NCBI GenBank assembly: GCA_900542445.1
Contig: UQNN01000019.1
Span: 1-42,025, forward strand
Reading direction: 5' to 3'
Source of the DNA: an uncultured Eubacteriales bacterium
GTDB lineage: Bacteria > Bacillota > Clostridia > Christensenellales > Aristaeellaceae
Length of the DNA: 42,025 nt
The position numbers and the translations under genes were made by a program. The notes under the pieces are model-generated. The model ran no database searches. It was not told the origin of the DNA and was given only the letters and a program-made list of their open reading frames with translations. Below are positions 32,059 through 40,144 of this stretch, one piece after another (position 1 is the stretch's first letter; each line of letters begins with the position of its first letter).

Positions 32059-32089
32059 GCAGCCTCCCCGACAAGGCCGAGGAGGCTGC
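32059..32089 (-). terminator. Hairpin between glgB and sortase
   Basis: GCAGCCTCC (32059-32067) and GGAGGCTGC (32081-32089) form a perfect 9-bp stem with a 13-base loop. On the minus strand only GTTTATCG follows, a weak U-run. It either ends the glgB transcript or is a leader structure in the sortase mRNA. Confidence 0.6.
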
Positions 32090-32100
32090 GCGTTATGCTT

Positions 32101-32129
32101 AGTTTGCCACGACGGGCAGTATTTGTCAA
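32101..32129 (-). promoter_or_regulatory. Possible sortase promoter overlapping the glgB stop
   Basis: On the minus strand a perfect TTGACA (32124-32129) is 17 bases from CAAACT (32101-32106), a weak -10. If used, the transcript would start just before the hairpin at 32059-32089. Confidence 0.4.
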
Positions 32130-34165
32130 TCCTTCTTTTTCTCGACCTTGCGCAGCACAACCGCCGTGCGCGCGGGCAGGTAGATCACAAAGCCGTCGCC
32201 CATCTGCGGATCGTGCGCCCAGGTGTGGTAAATCACGGTCTTGTCAATGTTCTGATAACCGCCGAATACCTTGTCGTCCGTGGAAAGCACGACCTGATAG
32301 TCGCCATTCTCCGGCACGGGCACGAACAGCCCCGTCTGTGAGCGCGTCGGATGGAAGTTGAACACGAAGACGCAGCCTTTTTTCTCAAAGGCGAGAATCT
32401 GGTCGTCCTCGTGCTGGCGCAGGCAGCGCGGCATGCCGCCCTCCAGCACGTCGTATTTCTTGATCATCGCGATCATCGCCTTGTCAAAGTTGCCCAGCAG
32501 CTCATAGCGCAGATAACCGTTCTCCGCCAGGCTCCACAGTCTGCGCGCATGCGCAAAGCTCCAGCCGTTGCCCTCGCGCGGGAAATCAATCCATTCCGGA
32601 TGGCCAAACTCGTTGCCCATGAAGTTGAGGTAGCCTTCGCCGCCTGCCGCGATGGTCACCAGACGGATCATCTTATGCAAGGCGACGGCGCGCTCGACGA
32701 CCATGTTTTCGTAGCCGCGGTTCATGCCCCAATACATTTCCTTGTCGGCCAGCCGGAACATGAGCGTCTTGTCGCCCACGAGCGCCTGATCGTGGCTCTC
32801 GCAGTAGGCGATGTTCTTCTCGCCCGGACGGCGGGAAATCAGCTCGTAATACAGGCGGCCCATGTTCCACTGGCCGTCCTGCTTTTCCCTGATGGTCTTG
32901 ATGAAATAATCCGGCAGGCCCATGCTCAGGCGGTAGTCAAACCCAATGCCGCCCTCTTTGACCGGCAGGCACATGCCCGGCATGCCGCTCATCTCCTCCG
33001 CCACGCAGAGCGCGCCGCGCTTGAACTCGTGCGTCAGCTCTGCCGCCAGCTGCAAATAAGCGACGGCCTGCACGTCCGTATTCATGGAGAAATACTGCCG
33101 ATAATCGGTAAACGCGCTGCCCAGACCGTGATCGAGATAGATCATACTGGTCACGCCGTCAAAGCGGAAGCCGTCGAAATGATATTCCTCCAGCCAGAAG
33201 CGCACGTTGGAGAGCAGGAAATGCACCACGCCGTTTTTGCCGTAGTCAAAGACCTTGCTGCCCCAAGCCGGATGATCGCCCGCGCCGCCGGCCTTGAAGA
33301 ACTGATCGTCGCGTCCGTCAAAGCCGTTGATGCCCTCGGCGGTGTTCTTCACCGCATGGGAATGCACCAGATCGAGCAGCACGCTCAGCCCCAGCGCGTG
33401 CGCCTCGTTAATCAGCGCCTTGAGGTCGTCCGGTGTGCCGTACCACGAGGACGCGGCGAAGAAATTGCTGACCTGATAGCCGAACGACGCGTAATACGGA
33501 TGCTCCATAATGGCCATCAGCTGCACGGTGTTGTAACCGTCCTTTTTGATCCGCGGCAGAATATCGCGCATGAACTCCAAATACGTGCCCACGCGCTCTT
33601 CCTCGGTCGCCATGCCGACATGCGCCTCGTAAATCAGCGGCGGCACATTTTTCTTCGGCCTAAATTTTTCATCCGTCCAGACAAATTCCTTCCGCGGATT
33701 CCAGATGGCGGCGCTGAAATTGTGCGTCTTTTCGTCCTGCACAACATAGGTCGCGTAGAGCGGAATGCGGTCTTCCGTGCCGCGCGGGCTGGTGACGGCG
33801 ACCTTCACCTTGCCGCGGTGCTTGAGCGTGCGCACGCCGGGGATCTCGATTTCCCAATTTCCGTTGCCCACCGCCTTCATCGGATGGCTGGTGCGGTTCC
33901 AGTTGTTGAAATCGCCAATCAGGTGCATGGCCGTCGCGCCGGGCGCCCACTCGCGGTAGACCCAGCCGCCCTTGACCTTGTGGAAGCCGTAATACAGATG
34001 GCCGCTGGCAAACTCCGTCAGCGTCTGGCCGGGGGCAAGCAGCTCCTTTTTGCGCTGTTTGAAATGGCGGACGCGTTCGTTCAAATCGCTTTCAAAGGCG
34101 GAAAGATTGGGGTCATCCTCTATGATTTTAAGCTTGCGGACTTGCTTCTTTGCGGTATCGCTCAT
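32126..34165 (-). CDS. glgB: Glycogen branching enzyme, GH13_8 (eukaryote-like type)
   Basis: A 679-residue alpha-amylase-family enzyme that forms alpha-1,6 branches. A CBM48 domain (about 55-150, with GDFNNWNRTSHPM) precedes the barrel. The barrel has the signatures of subfamily GH13_8 shared with eukaryotic GBE1: LIYEAHVGMATEEERVGTY, QLMAIMEHPYYASFGYQV, DLVHSHAVKN and ESHDQALVGDK. Catalytic residues are the Asp in FRFDGVTSM (nucleophile), Glu in VAEEMSGMPG (acid/base) and Asp in SHDQ. Bacterial GlgB is usually GH13_9. No glgA, glgC or glgP is nearby. The true start is the ATG at 34165 after GAGAGGAG. It has a TTGAAA/TACAAT promoter and is divergent from the GH127-like gene. Confidence 0.93.
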   Translation of the reverse strand: MSDTAKKQVRKLKIIEDDPNLSAFESDLNERVRHFKQRKKELLAPGQTLTEFASGHLYYGFHKVKGGWVYREWAPGATAMHLIGDFNNWNRTSHPMKAVGNGNWEIEIPGVRTLKHRGKVKVAVTSPRGTEDRIPLYATYVVQDEKTHNFSAAIWNPRKEFVWTDEKFRPKKNVPPLIYEAHVGMATEEERVGTYLEFMRDILPRIKKDGYNTVQLMAIMEHPYYASFGYQVSNFFAASSWYGTPDDLKALINEAHALGLSVLLDLVHSHAVKNTAEGINGFDGRDDQFFKAGGAGDHPAWGSKVFDYGKNGVVHFLLSNVRFWLEEYHFDGFRFDGVTSMIYLDHGLGSAFTDYRQYFSMNTDVQAVAYLQLAAELTHEFKRGALCVAEEMSGMPGMCLPVKEGGIGFDYRLSMGLPDYFIKTIREKQDGQWNMGRLYYELISRRPGEKNIAYCESHDQALVGDKTLMFRLADKEMYWGMNRGYENMVVERAVALHKMIRLVTIAAGGEGYLNFMGNEFGHPEWIDFPREGNGWSFAHARRLWSLAENGYLRYELLGNFDKAMIAMIKKYDVLEGGMPRCLRQHEDDQILAFEKKGCVFVFNFHPTRSQTGLFVPVPENGDYQVVLSTDDKVFGGYQNIDKTVIYHTWAHDPQMGDGFVIYLPARTAVVLRKVEKKKD

Positions 34166-34200
34166 CAAAAAAGCTCCTCTCCGGTTTTCTTTTTTCTTCG

Positions 34201-34229
34201 ATTGTACCCCATTTTCCCATCAATTTCAA
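34201..34229 (-). promoter_or_regulatory. glgB promoter
   Basis: On the minus strand TTGAAA (34224-34229) and TACAAT (34201-34206) are 17 bases apart, 36 bp before the start codon. Confidence 0.75.
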
Positions 34230-34294
34230 CACTTTTATATCAATCAATCTGAGCATTTTTTCAGAAAGGACCGCGAATATCCCGTTTTGCTCGG

Positions 34295-34323
34295 TTGACG
34301 GCGCGCCCGCTCGGCGTTAAACT
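34295..34323 (+). promoter_or_regulatory. Promoter of the GH127-like gene
   Basis: TTGACG (34295-34300) and TAAACT (34318-34323) are 17 bases apart, 64 bp before the start codon, divergent from the glgB promoter. Confidence 0.65.
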
Positions 34324-34387
34324 ATATATAGGTTATTTTGCCCGTTTTCGGGCTTCTTTGAAAACTTCAATATCGGAGGATATCTCT

Positions 34388-36238
34388 ATGCTGACTCGCA
34401 CCTTTTTTGCCCGTGCGCCGCTTGCGCCGGGCCGTTTCGCCCCGCTGCCCGTCGGCGCGGTTTCCGCGCAGGGCGCGATGCGCGACCGTCTGCTGGCTCT
34501 GCGCGGCGGCCTTCTCTCCCGCTGCGCGTCCCTCTTTCCGGAAGCCGGAGAACAAAGCGCCTGGTTCGGCGGCGCTTTGGGCGGCGGCATGCACGCCCCC
34601 GAACTGCTGGAAGCCATGCTGCTGACCGGCGCTCAGCTCGGCGACGAAGAACTCCGCCGCGAAGCGCTTCACCTGTGCGGCCTTGTGGTCGAGCACCAGC
34701 GCGAGGACGGTTCATTCGGCGCGCCGGGCGAAACCTTCACCGCCCGCGGGCGCATGCTGCGTGCGCTCTGCGCCGCCTATTCCATGAGCGGCGACAAACA
34801 GCTGCTGACCTTCATGCTGCGCTATATGAAGTATCTGCACGACACCCTCCGCGTGCGCTCCCTGTCCGCCGAGGACGCGATGCACACCGCCGACACGATG
34901 GAAGCGGGCATCCTGCTCTACAACATCACCGGGCAGAAGGCGATCCTCTCCGTGCTGATGATGCTCGTCAGCCAGGGCGCGGATTACACCTCGCTGTTCC
35001 ACGCGTTCCCCTATCGCACGCCGATTTCCCGCTCGTTCACCGCGCAGGAGCTGCTTGACGCATTGGCGCACGAGGATGAATCCGGCTACACCCATCACCT
35101 GCTGCGCAGCGCCTCCGGCGCAAACCTGTGCGAAGGTCTGCGCGTCAGCGCGCTCTGCGGCGTGCTGACCGGTTCGGGCAAGCACCTTTCCGCGCCGGAA
35201 GCGGGCCTTGCGCGGCTCAACAAGGCGCACGGCGCGGCGGGCGGCGGCGTGACGGCCGATCCCCTGCTGGGCGGCACGCATCCCAGCCGCGGCGTTTCGG
35301 CGGTCAGCGCGTGCGAGCTGGCCGCGTCGCTGGAAACCCTGCTCGCCTGTCCGGGCGGCGAATTCGGCGCAGATCAGCTGGAAACCCTGATGTACAACAC
35401 CATCGACGCGGCATTCTCTCCGGATGGACGCGGCGTTCAGCCGATACAGCAGGCCAATCAGGCGATGCTCTCCCGCGCGGCGCGTTTCCCGCTGTGCGGC
35501 GAGGACGCCGGGCTTTTCAGCCTTGAAGACGGCGACGCGCTCTGTTCGCTGCTGAGCGCGTGGCCGCGCTTCGTGCAGGCGCAGTGGATGATCTCCCGCG
35601 ACGACGGCCTGTGCGCGATGGGCTATGCGCCCTGCTCGGTGCGCTACCGCCTTTCCGGTGCGTCCGTGCGGGTCGATGTGGAAAGCGATTATCCCGCCAG
35701 CGGCAGCGTGCATATCACGGTTCATACCGATACGAAAGCGGCGTTCCCGATTCATCTGCGCATTCCCGAATGGGCAAACGGCGCGACCGTCGCCGTGGAT
35801 GGCGAGATTCTCCCCGCACAGGCGGGCGGTTTCGTCACCCTCAACCGCGACTGGCAGGATGGCGACGAGATTCTGTTGACCCTGCCGATGGCCGTTCGCA
35901 GACTGCCCGCGTTCCATCAGGCGGTGAGCGTCGCGCGCGGCCCGCTCCGCTTCGCCTACGCGCCCAAAACCGTCGAGCACGAAGATACGCTCAGCGCGGA
36001 AATCGGCTTTGCCGTCGCGCTCGTCGGCGGGGAGGAAATCCGCGTGGTGGAACACATGGACGGTTCCGTCGTGCTTGCCGCCCGCGTCGCGCCGCTTCCG
36101 CGATGGGGCATGCGCGCCGCCAGCTGCGACCAGCCGCCGATTGTGCTCAGCGACGCGGACGTCGCCAAAGCCTTTGACGCGGAACTCGTGCCCTATGCGG
36201 AGGCCGTCATTCGTCTGGCGGTGCTGCCGGTGCTGTAA
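34388..36238 (+). CDS. GH127-like (DUF1680) protein lacking the catalytic cysteines
   Basis: A 616-residue protein with the layout of GH127/DUF1680 beta-L-arabinofuranosidases: an (alpha/alpha)6 barrel (about 20-410; GETFTARGRMLRAL, DTMEAGILLYNITGQKAIL, FGADQLETLMYNTIDAAFSP) followed by beta-sandwich domains (IHLRIPEWANGATVAVDGE, VARGPLRFAYAPK). Active members use a Glu and Cys in an E-x-C motif and a CC pair in a CC(P/T)xN motif, which bind zinc and supply the Cys nucleophile. Here the matching places read SAV before SACELAASLETLL, and DAL before CSLLSAWPRFVQAQWM, so both motifs are lost. It may be a non-catalytic binding or regulatory relative, or act by another mechanism. No signal peptide, so cytoplasmic. 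The ATG at 34388 has GGAGG 9 bases upstream. Confidence 0.75.
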   Translation: MLTRTFFARAPLAPGRFAPLPVGAVSAQGAMRDRLLALRGGLLSRCASLFPEAGEQSAWFGGALGGGMHAPELLEAMLLTGAQLGDEELRREALHLCGLVVEHQREDGSFGAPGETFTARGRMLRALCAAYSMSGDKQLLTFMLRYMKYLHDTLRVRSLSAEDAMHTADTMEAGILLYNITGQKAILSVLMMLVSQGADYTSLFHAFPYRTPISRSFTAQELLDALAHEDESGYTHHLLRSASGANLCEGLRVSALCGVLTGSGKHLSAPEAGLARLNKAHGAAGGGVTADPLLGGTHPSRGVSAVSACELAASLETLLACPGGEFGADQLETLMYNTIDAAFSPDGRGVQPIQQANQAMLSRAARFPLCGEDAGLFSLEDGDALCSLLSAWPRFVQAQWMISRDDGLCAMGYAPCSVRYRLSGASVRVDVESDYPASGSVHITVHTDTKAAFPIHLRIPEWANGATVAVDGEILPAQAGGFVTLNRDWQDGDEILLTLPMAVRRLPAFHQAVSVARGPLRFAYAPKTVEHEDTLSAEIGFAVALVGGEEIRVVEHMDGSVVLAARVAPLPRWGMRAASCDQPPIVLSDADVAKAFDAELVPYAEAVIRLAVLPVL

Positions 36239-36334
36239 AAGAAAGATATTGGGGTTCCGCCCCCCTGCGGGAACCTGTGGCTTACGCGCCTTCCAGCTTT
36301 AAATTCGTATTTTATTCCGCTTAGCTTCACAATT

Positions 36335-36363
36335 TTGACATTCGCATCCGCTAAAATGAGAAT
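36335..36363 (+). promoter_or_regulatory. Possible promoter of the two-component operon
   Basis: TTGACA (36335-36340) and GAGAAT (36358-36363) are 17 bases apart, about 115 bp before the regulator start. The -10 is weak (4 of 6). A 13-bp palindrome ATCGCTAAGCGAT (36375-36387) lies just downstream at the likely transcript start, a possible operator; it is also part of the dispersed repeat's flank. Confidence 0.4.
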
Positions 36364-36396
36364 GAAGTCCGTGTATCGCTAAGCGATATACGAAGG

Positions 36397-36446
36397 AAGG
36401 GTGCAGGGAACCAGGCTCCCTGCCGGGGCGTGGGGCAAAGCCCCAC
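36397..36446 (+). repeat. Dispersed intergenic double-hairpin repeat, copy 2
   Basis: AAGGGTGCAGGGAACCAG, then GCTCCCTGCCGGGGCG, then TGGGGCAAAGCCCCAC: hairpins GCAGGGA/TCCCTGC and GTGGGGC/GCCCCAC. It is about 80 percent identical by eye to the complement of 26894-26942. It lies in the untranslated leader of the response-regulator gene. Confidence 0.75.
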
Positions 36447-36477
36447 AAAATCCCCTGTAAATAATGAGGTGATCGCC

Positions 36478-37188
36478 ATGAGCAAAACGACGCGTATTTT
36501 GATTTGCGACGATGACCCGATTGTCCATCAGTCGCTTTCTCTCTATCTGGATCATGAAGATTTTCTGCATGATTCCGCCTACGACGGCAAGCAGGCGCTG
36601 GAAATGATCAAAAAGGAGCATTACGATCTGATGCTTCTGGATCAGATGATGCCCGGCATGACCGGCATGGAGGTCTGCCAGGCCGTCCGCAAGGACAGCC
36701 AGCTGCCCATTATCATGCTGACCGCGCGCGGCGAGGAAATCGACCGCATTTTGGGACTTGAAATGGGTGCGGACGATTACATCGTCAAGCCGTTCAGCCC
36801 GCGCGAGGTCGTCTCCCGCATCAAGGCCGTTCTGCGCCGCACCTGTGCCGCGCCGGACACCGCGCAGGAAGAAAAGCTGACCACGCTGACCTTTGGTTCG
36901 CTGGAAATTCAGCCGGAACGTTACAGCGTCAAACTTGCCGGGCAGAGCATCGCCTGCACCCCGCGCGAGGTCGAGCTGCTCTATCTGCTGGCCAGCCATC
37001 CGGGCCGCGTGTTTGACCGCGAACAAATCCTCTCCCGTATCTGGGGCTACGATTTCTTCGGCGATACGCGCACGGTCGATACCCATATCAAGCGCCTGCG
37101 CCAGAAACTCTCGTGCGATGAAATGGGCCAGAAATGGGATATCATCACCGTTTACGGCGTGGGTTATAAATTCGAGGCCGAAGCATGA
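36478..37188 (+). CDS. OmpR-family response regulator
   Basis: A 236-residue two-domain regulator. The receiver (about 1-120) has the acidic pocket DDD (11-13), the phospho-acceptor Asp55 in LMLLDQMMPG, Thr in IIMLTARG and Lys in YIVKPFSP. The C-terminal winged-helix DNA-binding domain (about 135-235) shows LACTPREVELLYLLA-like sequence, RVFDREQILSRIWGYD, RTVDTHIKRLRQKL and the final YGVGYKFE. The ATG at 36478 follows TGAGGTG; an earlier in-frame ATG at 36430 lies in the repeat region with no Shine-Dalgarno. The stop overlaps the kinase start by 4 bp. Targets are unknown. Confidence 0.95.
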   Translation: MSKTTRILICDDDPIVHQSLSLYLDHEDFLHDSAYDGKQALEMIKKEHYDLMLLDQMMPGMTGMEVCQAVRKDSQLPIIMLTARGEEIDRILGLEMGADDYIVKPFSPREVVSRIKAVLRRTCAAPDTAQEEKLTTLTFGSLEIQPERYSVKLAGQSIACTPREVELLYLLASHPGRVFDREQILSRIWGYDFFGDTRTVDTHIKRLRQKLSCDEMGQKWDIITVYGVGYKFEAEA

Positions 37189-39155
37189 ATCTGCCCAAAA
37201 CCATCCGCACGCAGTCAGACGATTCCCGTGCGCAAAAGCACGCCGTCCTTCCCCATAATCCCAAACGCCACAGCGCTTCTTTCCGCCGCGTGCTGGTGCT
37301 GGTTTATGGCACGGTGGTGCTCTTCGCCCTGCTGATTACGGGCATTTACACCGTCGTTTCGCCGCAGATTTTCGCCAGCAATAAAATCAGCGACCTGATT
37401 CCCAAGGGGCAAATCATCGCCGGTTATATTGAAAGCACGCTGCGCGGCGAGCTTTCCTCCACGTATCTCGTGCCGCTCATCGGCCGCAGCACCTCCCAAT
37501 GGGAGGCAACCGTCTGGGTCGTCGATGCCAACGGCGATACGCTCATCCGCACCCAGCAGATCGAGGGGCGGCGCGTCGGCCGTCTGCCCGCCAAGCTCAG
37601 CGGCTCCATGCTGCCGCAGGTGCTCTCCGGCGAGGTTGCCACGCACGTGGGCAGCATGGAGGATCTGAGCGTCTCCGCCAATTCAGGCCAACACAAATCC
37701 ACACAGTCCAGCGGCGTCATGGACGACCTGAGCGAAAACCGCGGCAAAGCGCCCGAAACCGACTCCACCGAAGAAATCATGAGCGGCAAGCTCGTCGTCG
37801 TCGCCGTGCCCATCACGTTCATGGACGACGTCATCGGCGCGGTGTTCATGGCGCAGTCCATGACGGAAATCATGGGCGGCATGCAGGCGCTCACCAACAC
37901 GCTGGCGCTTTCGCTGCTGCTGGTCGCGCTGCTGATGCTTCCCATCGTCCTGTTTTTTGCCTCCCGCATGGTGCGGCCGATCTCGCGCATGCGCACCGTC
38001 GCCCTGACCATGGCGGGCGGCGATCTGACCGTCCGCGCGGAGGATGCCTCCAACGACGAATATGGCGAGCTGGGCCGCGCGCTCAACTATCTTTCCAGCG
38101 AACTGGGCCGCACCATTTCTTCTCTGCAAATGGAGCGAAACCGCCTGCAAAGCCTGATTAACGGCCTTTCCGAAGGCATCATCGCCGTGGATGAAAAAGG
38201 CGCGACTACGCTGATCAACCCCGCGGTTTACAACCTTCTGAATCTGGATTCAAACGCCAATCACGTGCGCGCCGCCGCGCCGGACGTTTTTGCGATGTTC
38301 GACGAAGCGCTTTCCTCGGCTCAGGCCGTTAAAAAGACCATCTGGCAGGGCGACGTCGCGCTGCACATCTCCGTCTCGCCGCTGCTCACGCAAAGCGGCG
38401 AAGTGAGCGGCTGCGTCGGAATCGTTTCCGACGTGACCAGCGCCGAGCGGCTGGAACAGACCCGCCGCGATTACGTGGCCAACGTTTCGCATGAGCTGCG
38501 CACGCCGCTGACCGCCATGCGCGCGCTGATCGAGCCGCTGCGCGACGGTCTGGTCAAGACCGAAGAACAGCGCCAGCAGATTTACGACGTCGTTCTCCGC
38601 GAAACCATGCGCCTGTCGCGGCTGGTCAACGATATGCTGGAGCTTTCCCGCCTGCAAAGCGGCACGGCTTCGCTCTCCCGCAGCGTCTTTGCGCCCCTTC
38701 CGCTGCTTGACCTCATTCACGAAACCTATTCCGCCTATGCCGAGGATTATCAGCAGACCTTCGTCTACGACGTGCCGAAGGATTTGCCGAATGTCGTCGG
38801 CAATCCGGATCGCACCCAGCAGGTGCTCATTGCGCTGCTGGATAACGCGTTCAAGTATACGCCGGAAGGCGGAACCGTTACGCTGAGCGCCTGCACGGAG
38901 GATCAGGTCGTCCGCATCCGCGTCACCGACACGGGCGTCGGCATTCCCGCGGCGGATCTGCCTCACGTGTTTGATCGTTTCTATAAAGTCGATAAATCGC
39001 ATCACAGCAAGGGCACGGGGCTTGGCCTCGCCATCGCCTATGAAATCATGAAGCATCTCGGCGAAGAAATGAGCGTCACCAGCGAACCGGGAAAGGGAAG
39101 CTGCTTCACATTCACCCTGCATATGGCGGATGAAAAAGAGACGCCGGCGCAATGA
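37185..39155 (+). CDS. Membrane sensor histidine kinase (PhoR/WalK type)
   Basis: A 656-residue kinase. A basic cytoplasmic start, TM1 (about 35-57), a 180-residue extracytoplasmic sensor (58-237), TM2 (about 238-260), HAMP (261-315), PAS (322-425; LQSLINGLSEGIIAVDEKG), HisKA with His436 in VSHELRTPLT, and HATPase_c (about 540-650; N box LLDNAFKYTPEGG, G1 DTGVGIP, G2 GTGLGLA). It should phosphorylate Asp55 of the regulator encoded just before it. The architecture matches WalK/PhoR-like kinases that watch cell-wall or phosphate state; the signal is not known. A Ser/Thr/Glu-rich insert (about 163-198) makes the outer domain long. Confidence 0.95.
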   Translation: MNLPKTIRTQSDDSRAQKHAVLPHNPKRHSASFRRVLVLVYGTVVLFALLITGIYTVVSPQIFASNKISDLIPKGQIIAGYIESTLRGELSSTYLVPLIGRSTSQWEATVWVVDANGDTLIRTQQIEGRRVGRLPAKLSGSMLPQVLSGEVATHVGSMEDLSVSANSGQHKSTQSSGVMDDLSENRGKAPETDSTEEIMSGKLVVVAVPITFMDDVIGAVFMAQSMTEIMGGMQALTNTLALSLLLVALLMLPIVLFFASRMVRPISRMRTVALTMAGGDLTVRAEDASNDEYGELGRALNYLSSELGRTISSLQMERNRLQSLINGLSEGIIAVDEKGATTLINPAVYNLLNLDSNANHVRAAAPDVFAMFDEALSSAQAVKKTIWQGDVALHISVSPLLTQSGEVSGCVGIVSDVTSAERLEQTRRDYVANVSHELRTPLTAMRALIEPLRDGLVKTEEQRQQIYDVVLRETMRLSRLVNDMLELSRLQSGTASLSRSVFAPLPLLDLIHETYSAYAEDYQQTFVYDVPKDLPNVVGNPDRTQQVLIALLDNAFKYTPEGGTVTLSACTEDQVVRIRVTDTGVGIPAADLPHVFDRFYKVDKSHHSKGTGLGLAIAYEIMKHLGEEMSVTSEPGKGSCFTFTLHMADEKETPAQ

Positions 39156-39171
39156 CAGAAAGGAACGCTCC

Positions 39172-39579
39172 ATGACCGCACAATCCGAAACCATCCTCGA
39201 AGTCGTCGCCGCGAAAATCTGCCGGGGCGACACATTTCTGCTCTGCCAGCGCGCCGCGACAAATTCCCGCCCGCTGATGTGGGAATTTGTCGGCGGCAAA
39301 GTCGAACCGGGTGAAACACGGGAGCAGGCCCTCCGCCGCGAATGCCGGGAAGAACTGGGCGTTTCGCTCATCGTTCATGAACCGTTGATCGATGTCACGC
39401 ACGTTTATCCGGATATTACCATTCACTTGACGCTCTTTCGGGCTGAGACGGACGACGAACCGCAAAAGCTTGAACATCACGATATCCGCTGGATCACAGA
39501 AGCGCAGCTGGATGGTTATGCGCTGTGCCCTGCCGATGCGGAAATGGTCGCTTTATTGCAAAAAACAACCCAGGCATAA
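39172..39579 (+). CDS. NUDIX hydrolase (MutT type)
   Basis: A 135-residue protein of the MutT/8-oxo-dGTP diphosphatase type. The NUDIX box starts at GGKVEPGETREQA and ends in RRECREELGV, with all key residues of GX5EX7REUXEEXGU. The preceding WEFVGGK is typical of MutT. It hydrolyses oxidised nucleoside triphosphates or related pyrophosphates. The ATG at 39172 follows AAAGGAA, 16 bp after the kinase stop, so it is probably in the same operon and ended by the terminator at 39585. Confidence 0.93.
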   Translation: MTAQSETILEVVAAKICRGDTFLLCQRAATNSRPLMWEFVGGKVEPGETREQALRRECREELGVSLIVHEPLIDVTHVYPDITIHLTLFRAETDDEPQKLEHHDIRWITEAQLDGYALCPADAEMVALLQKTTQA

Positions 39580-39584
39580 AAGAA

Positions 39585-39617
39585 GCTGTCAATCAAAAGA
39601 TTGGCGCTCTTTTTTTA
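39585..39617 (+). terminator. Terminator after the NUDIX gene
   Basis: CTGTCAATC and GATTGGCG (with G-U pairs) form an 8-bp stem around AAAA, followed by TCTTTTTTT. It closes the regulator-kinase-NUDIX operon. The next 100 bp (39618-39717) hold nothing I recognise. Confidence 0.7.
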
Positions 39618-39717
39618 TTCGTCGGGAAATCGTACATCCATTCTTTAAGCTGCATTGCTGTTTTCGTATTCAAATCAGCATATATTATGTGTGTATGTTT
39701 TTCTCTTTCCCAGTTGA

Positions 39718-40059
39718 AATCTTACCATCGCCAAGCTTGTCGATCCCGACGGCTATGCCAAACAGGTCCATGCGCTGAAAGAAGCCGATTCTTCTACAAA
39801 AAATAAAATTCGCAAATACGTAAACGGCTATTACTGGGATTTCTATGTCAATAACCTTTCCTATCGAATTGAATTCTCCAAAAATACGTATTCTCTTTCC
39901 TGTCACGGTTTGGAAACAACCGGAAAATATACCATTTGCAACGGTTATGTCATCCTGACAAACGATTCTACCGGGGCAAAGAATTATCTGCCTTATACGT
40001 TGGAATCCAATGACATCGATCTGGATATCACCGCTGGTTTTGATGTCTTTGAGAATTGA
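39718..40059 (+). pseudogene. Headless 3' fragment of an unrecognised gene
   Basis: An open frame of 113 codons with coding-like composition but no start codon; a stop precedes it at 39715. It reads KLVDPDGYAKQVHALKEADS, then KYVNGYYWDFYVNNLSYRIE, SCHGLETTGKYTICNGYVIL and AGFDVFEN before TGA. The strand-rich pattern with alternating aromatic residues suggests the last domain of an exported lipocalin-like or stalk protein; I cannot name a family. No ribosome site is seen. It is probably left over from a deletion or recombination near the rRNA operon. Confidence 0.6.
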
Positions 40060-40110
40060 CTTTTTTGAAAATCCCTTAAGCTAAACATCCGGCAGCTAAG
40101 TGATTATAAC

Positions 40111-40143
40111 AAAGGGCTGTCAGGCTAATAAGCCTGACAGCCC
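40111..40143 (-). terminator. Terminator of the sulfatase-family gene (bidirectional hairpin)
   Basis: GGGCTGTCAGGCT (40114-40126) and AGCCTGACAGCCC (40131-40143) form a perfect 13-bp stem with loop AATA. On the minus strand it is followed by TTTGTTAT, so it ends the gene at 40145-41620, whose stop it touches. It may also stop plus-strand transcription, where CTTAAT follows. Confidence 0.88.
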
Positions 40144-40144
40144 C

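Noticed and set aside
32351..34252. 633-residue plus-strand frame opposite glgB
   Set aside because: Antisense to an unmistakable branching enzyme; no ribosome site or domain.
34712..36055. 447-residue minus-strand frame opposite the GH127-like gene
   Set aside because: Arg/Ala-rich shadow frame with no known motif; the plus-strand frame has promoter, ribosome site and family layout.
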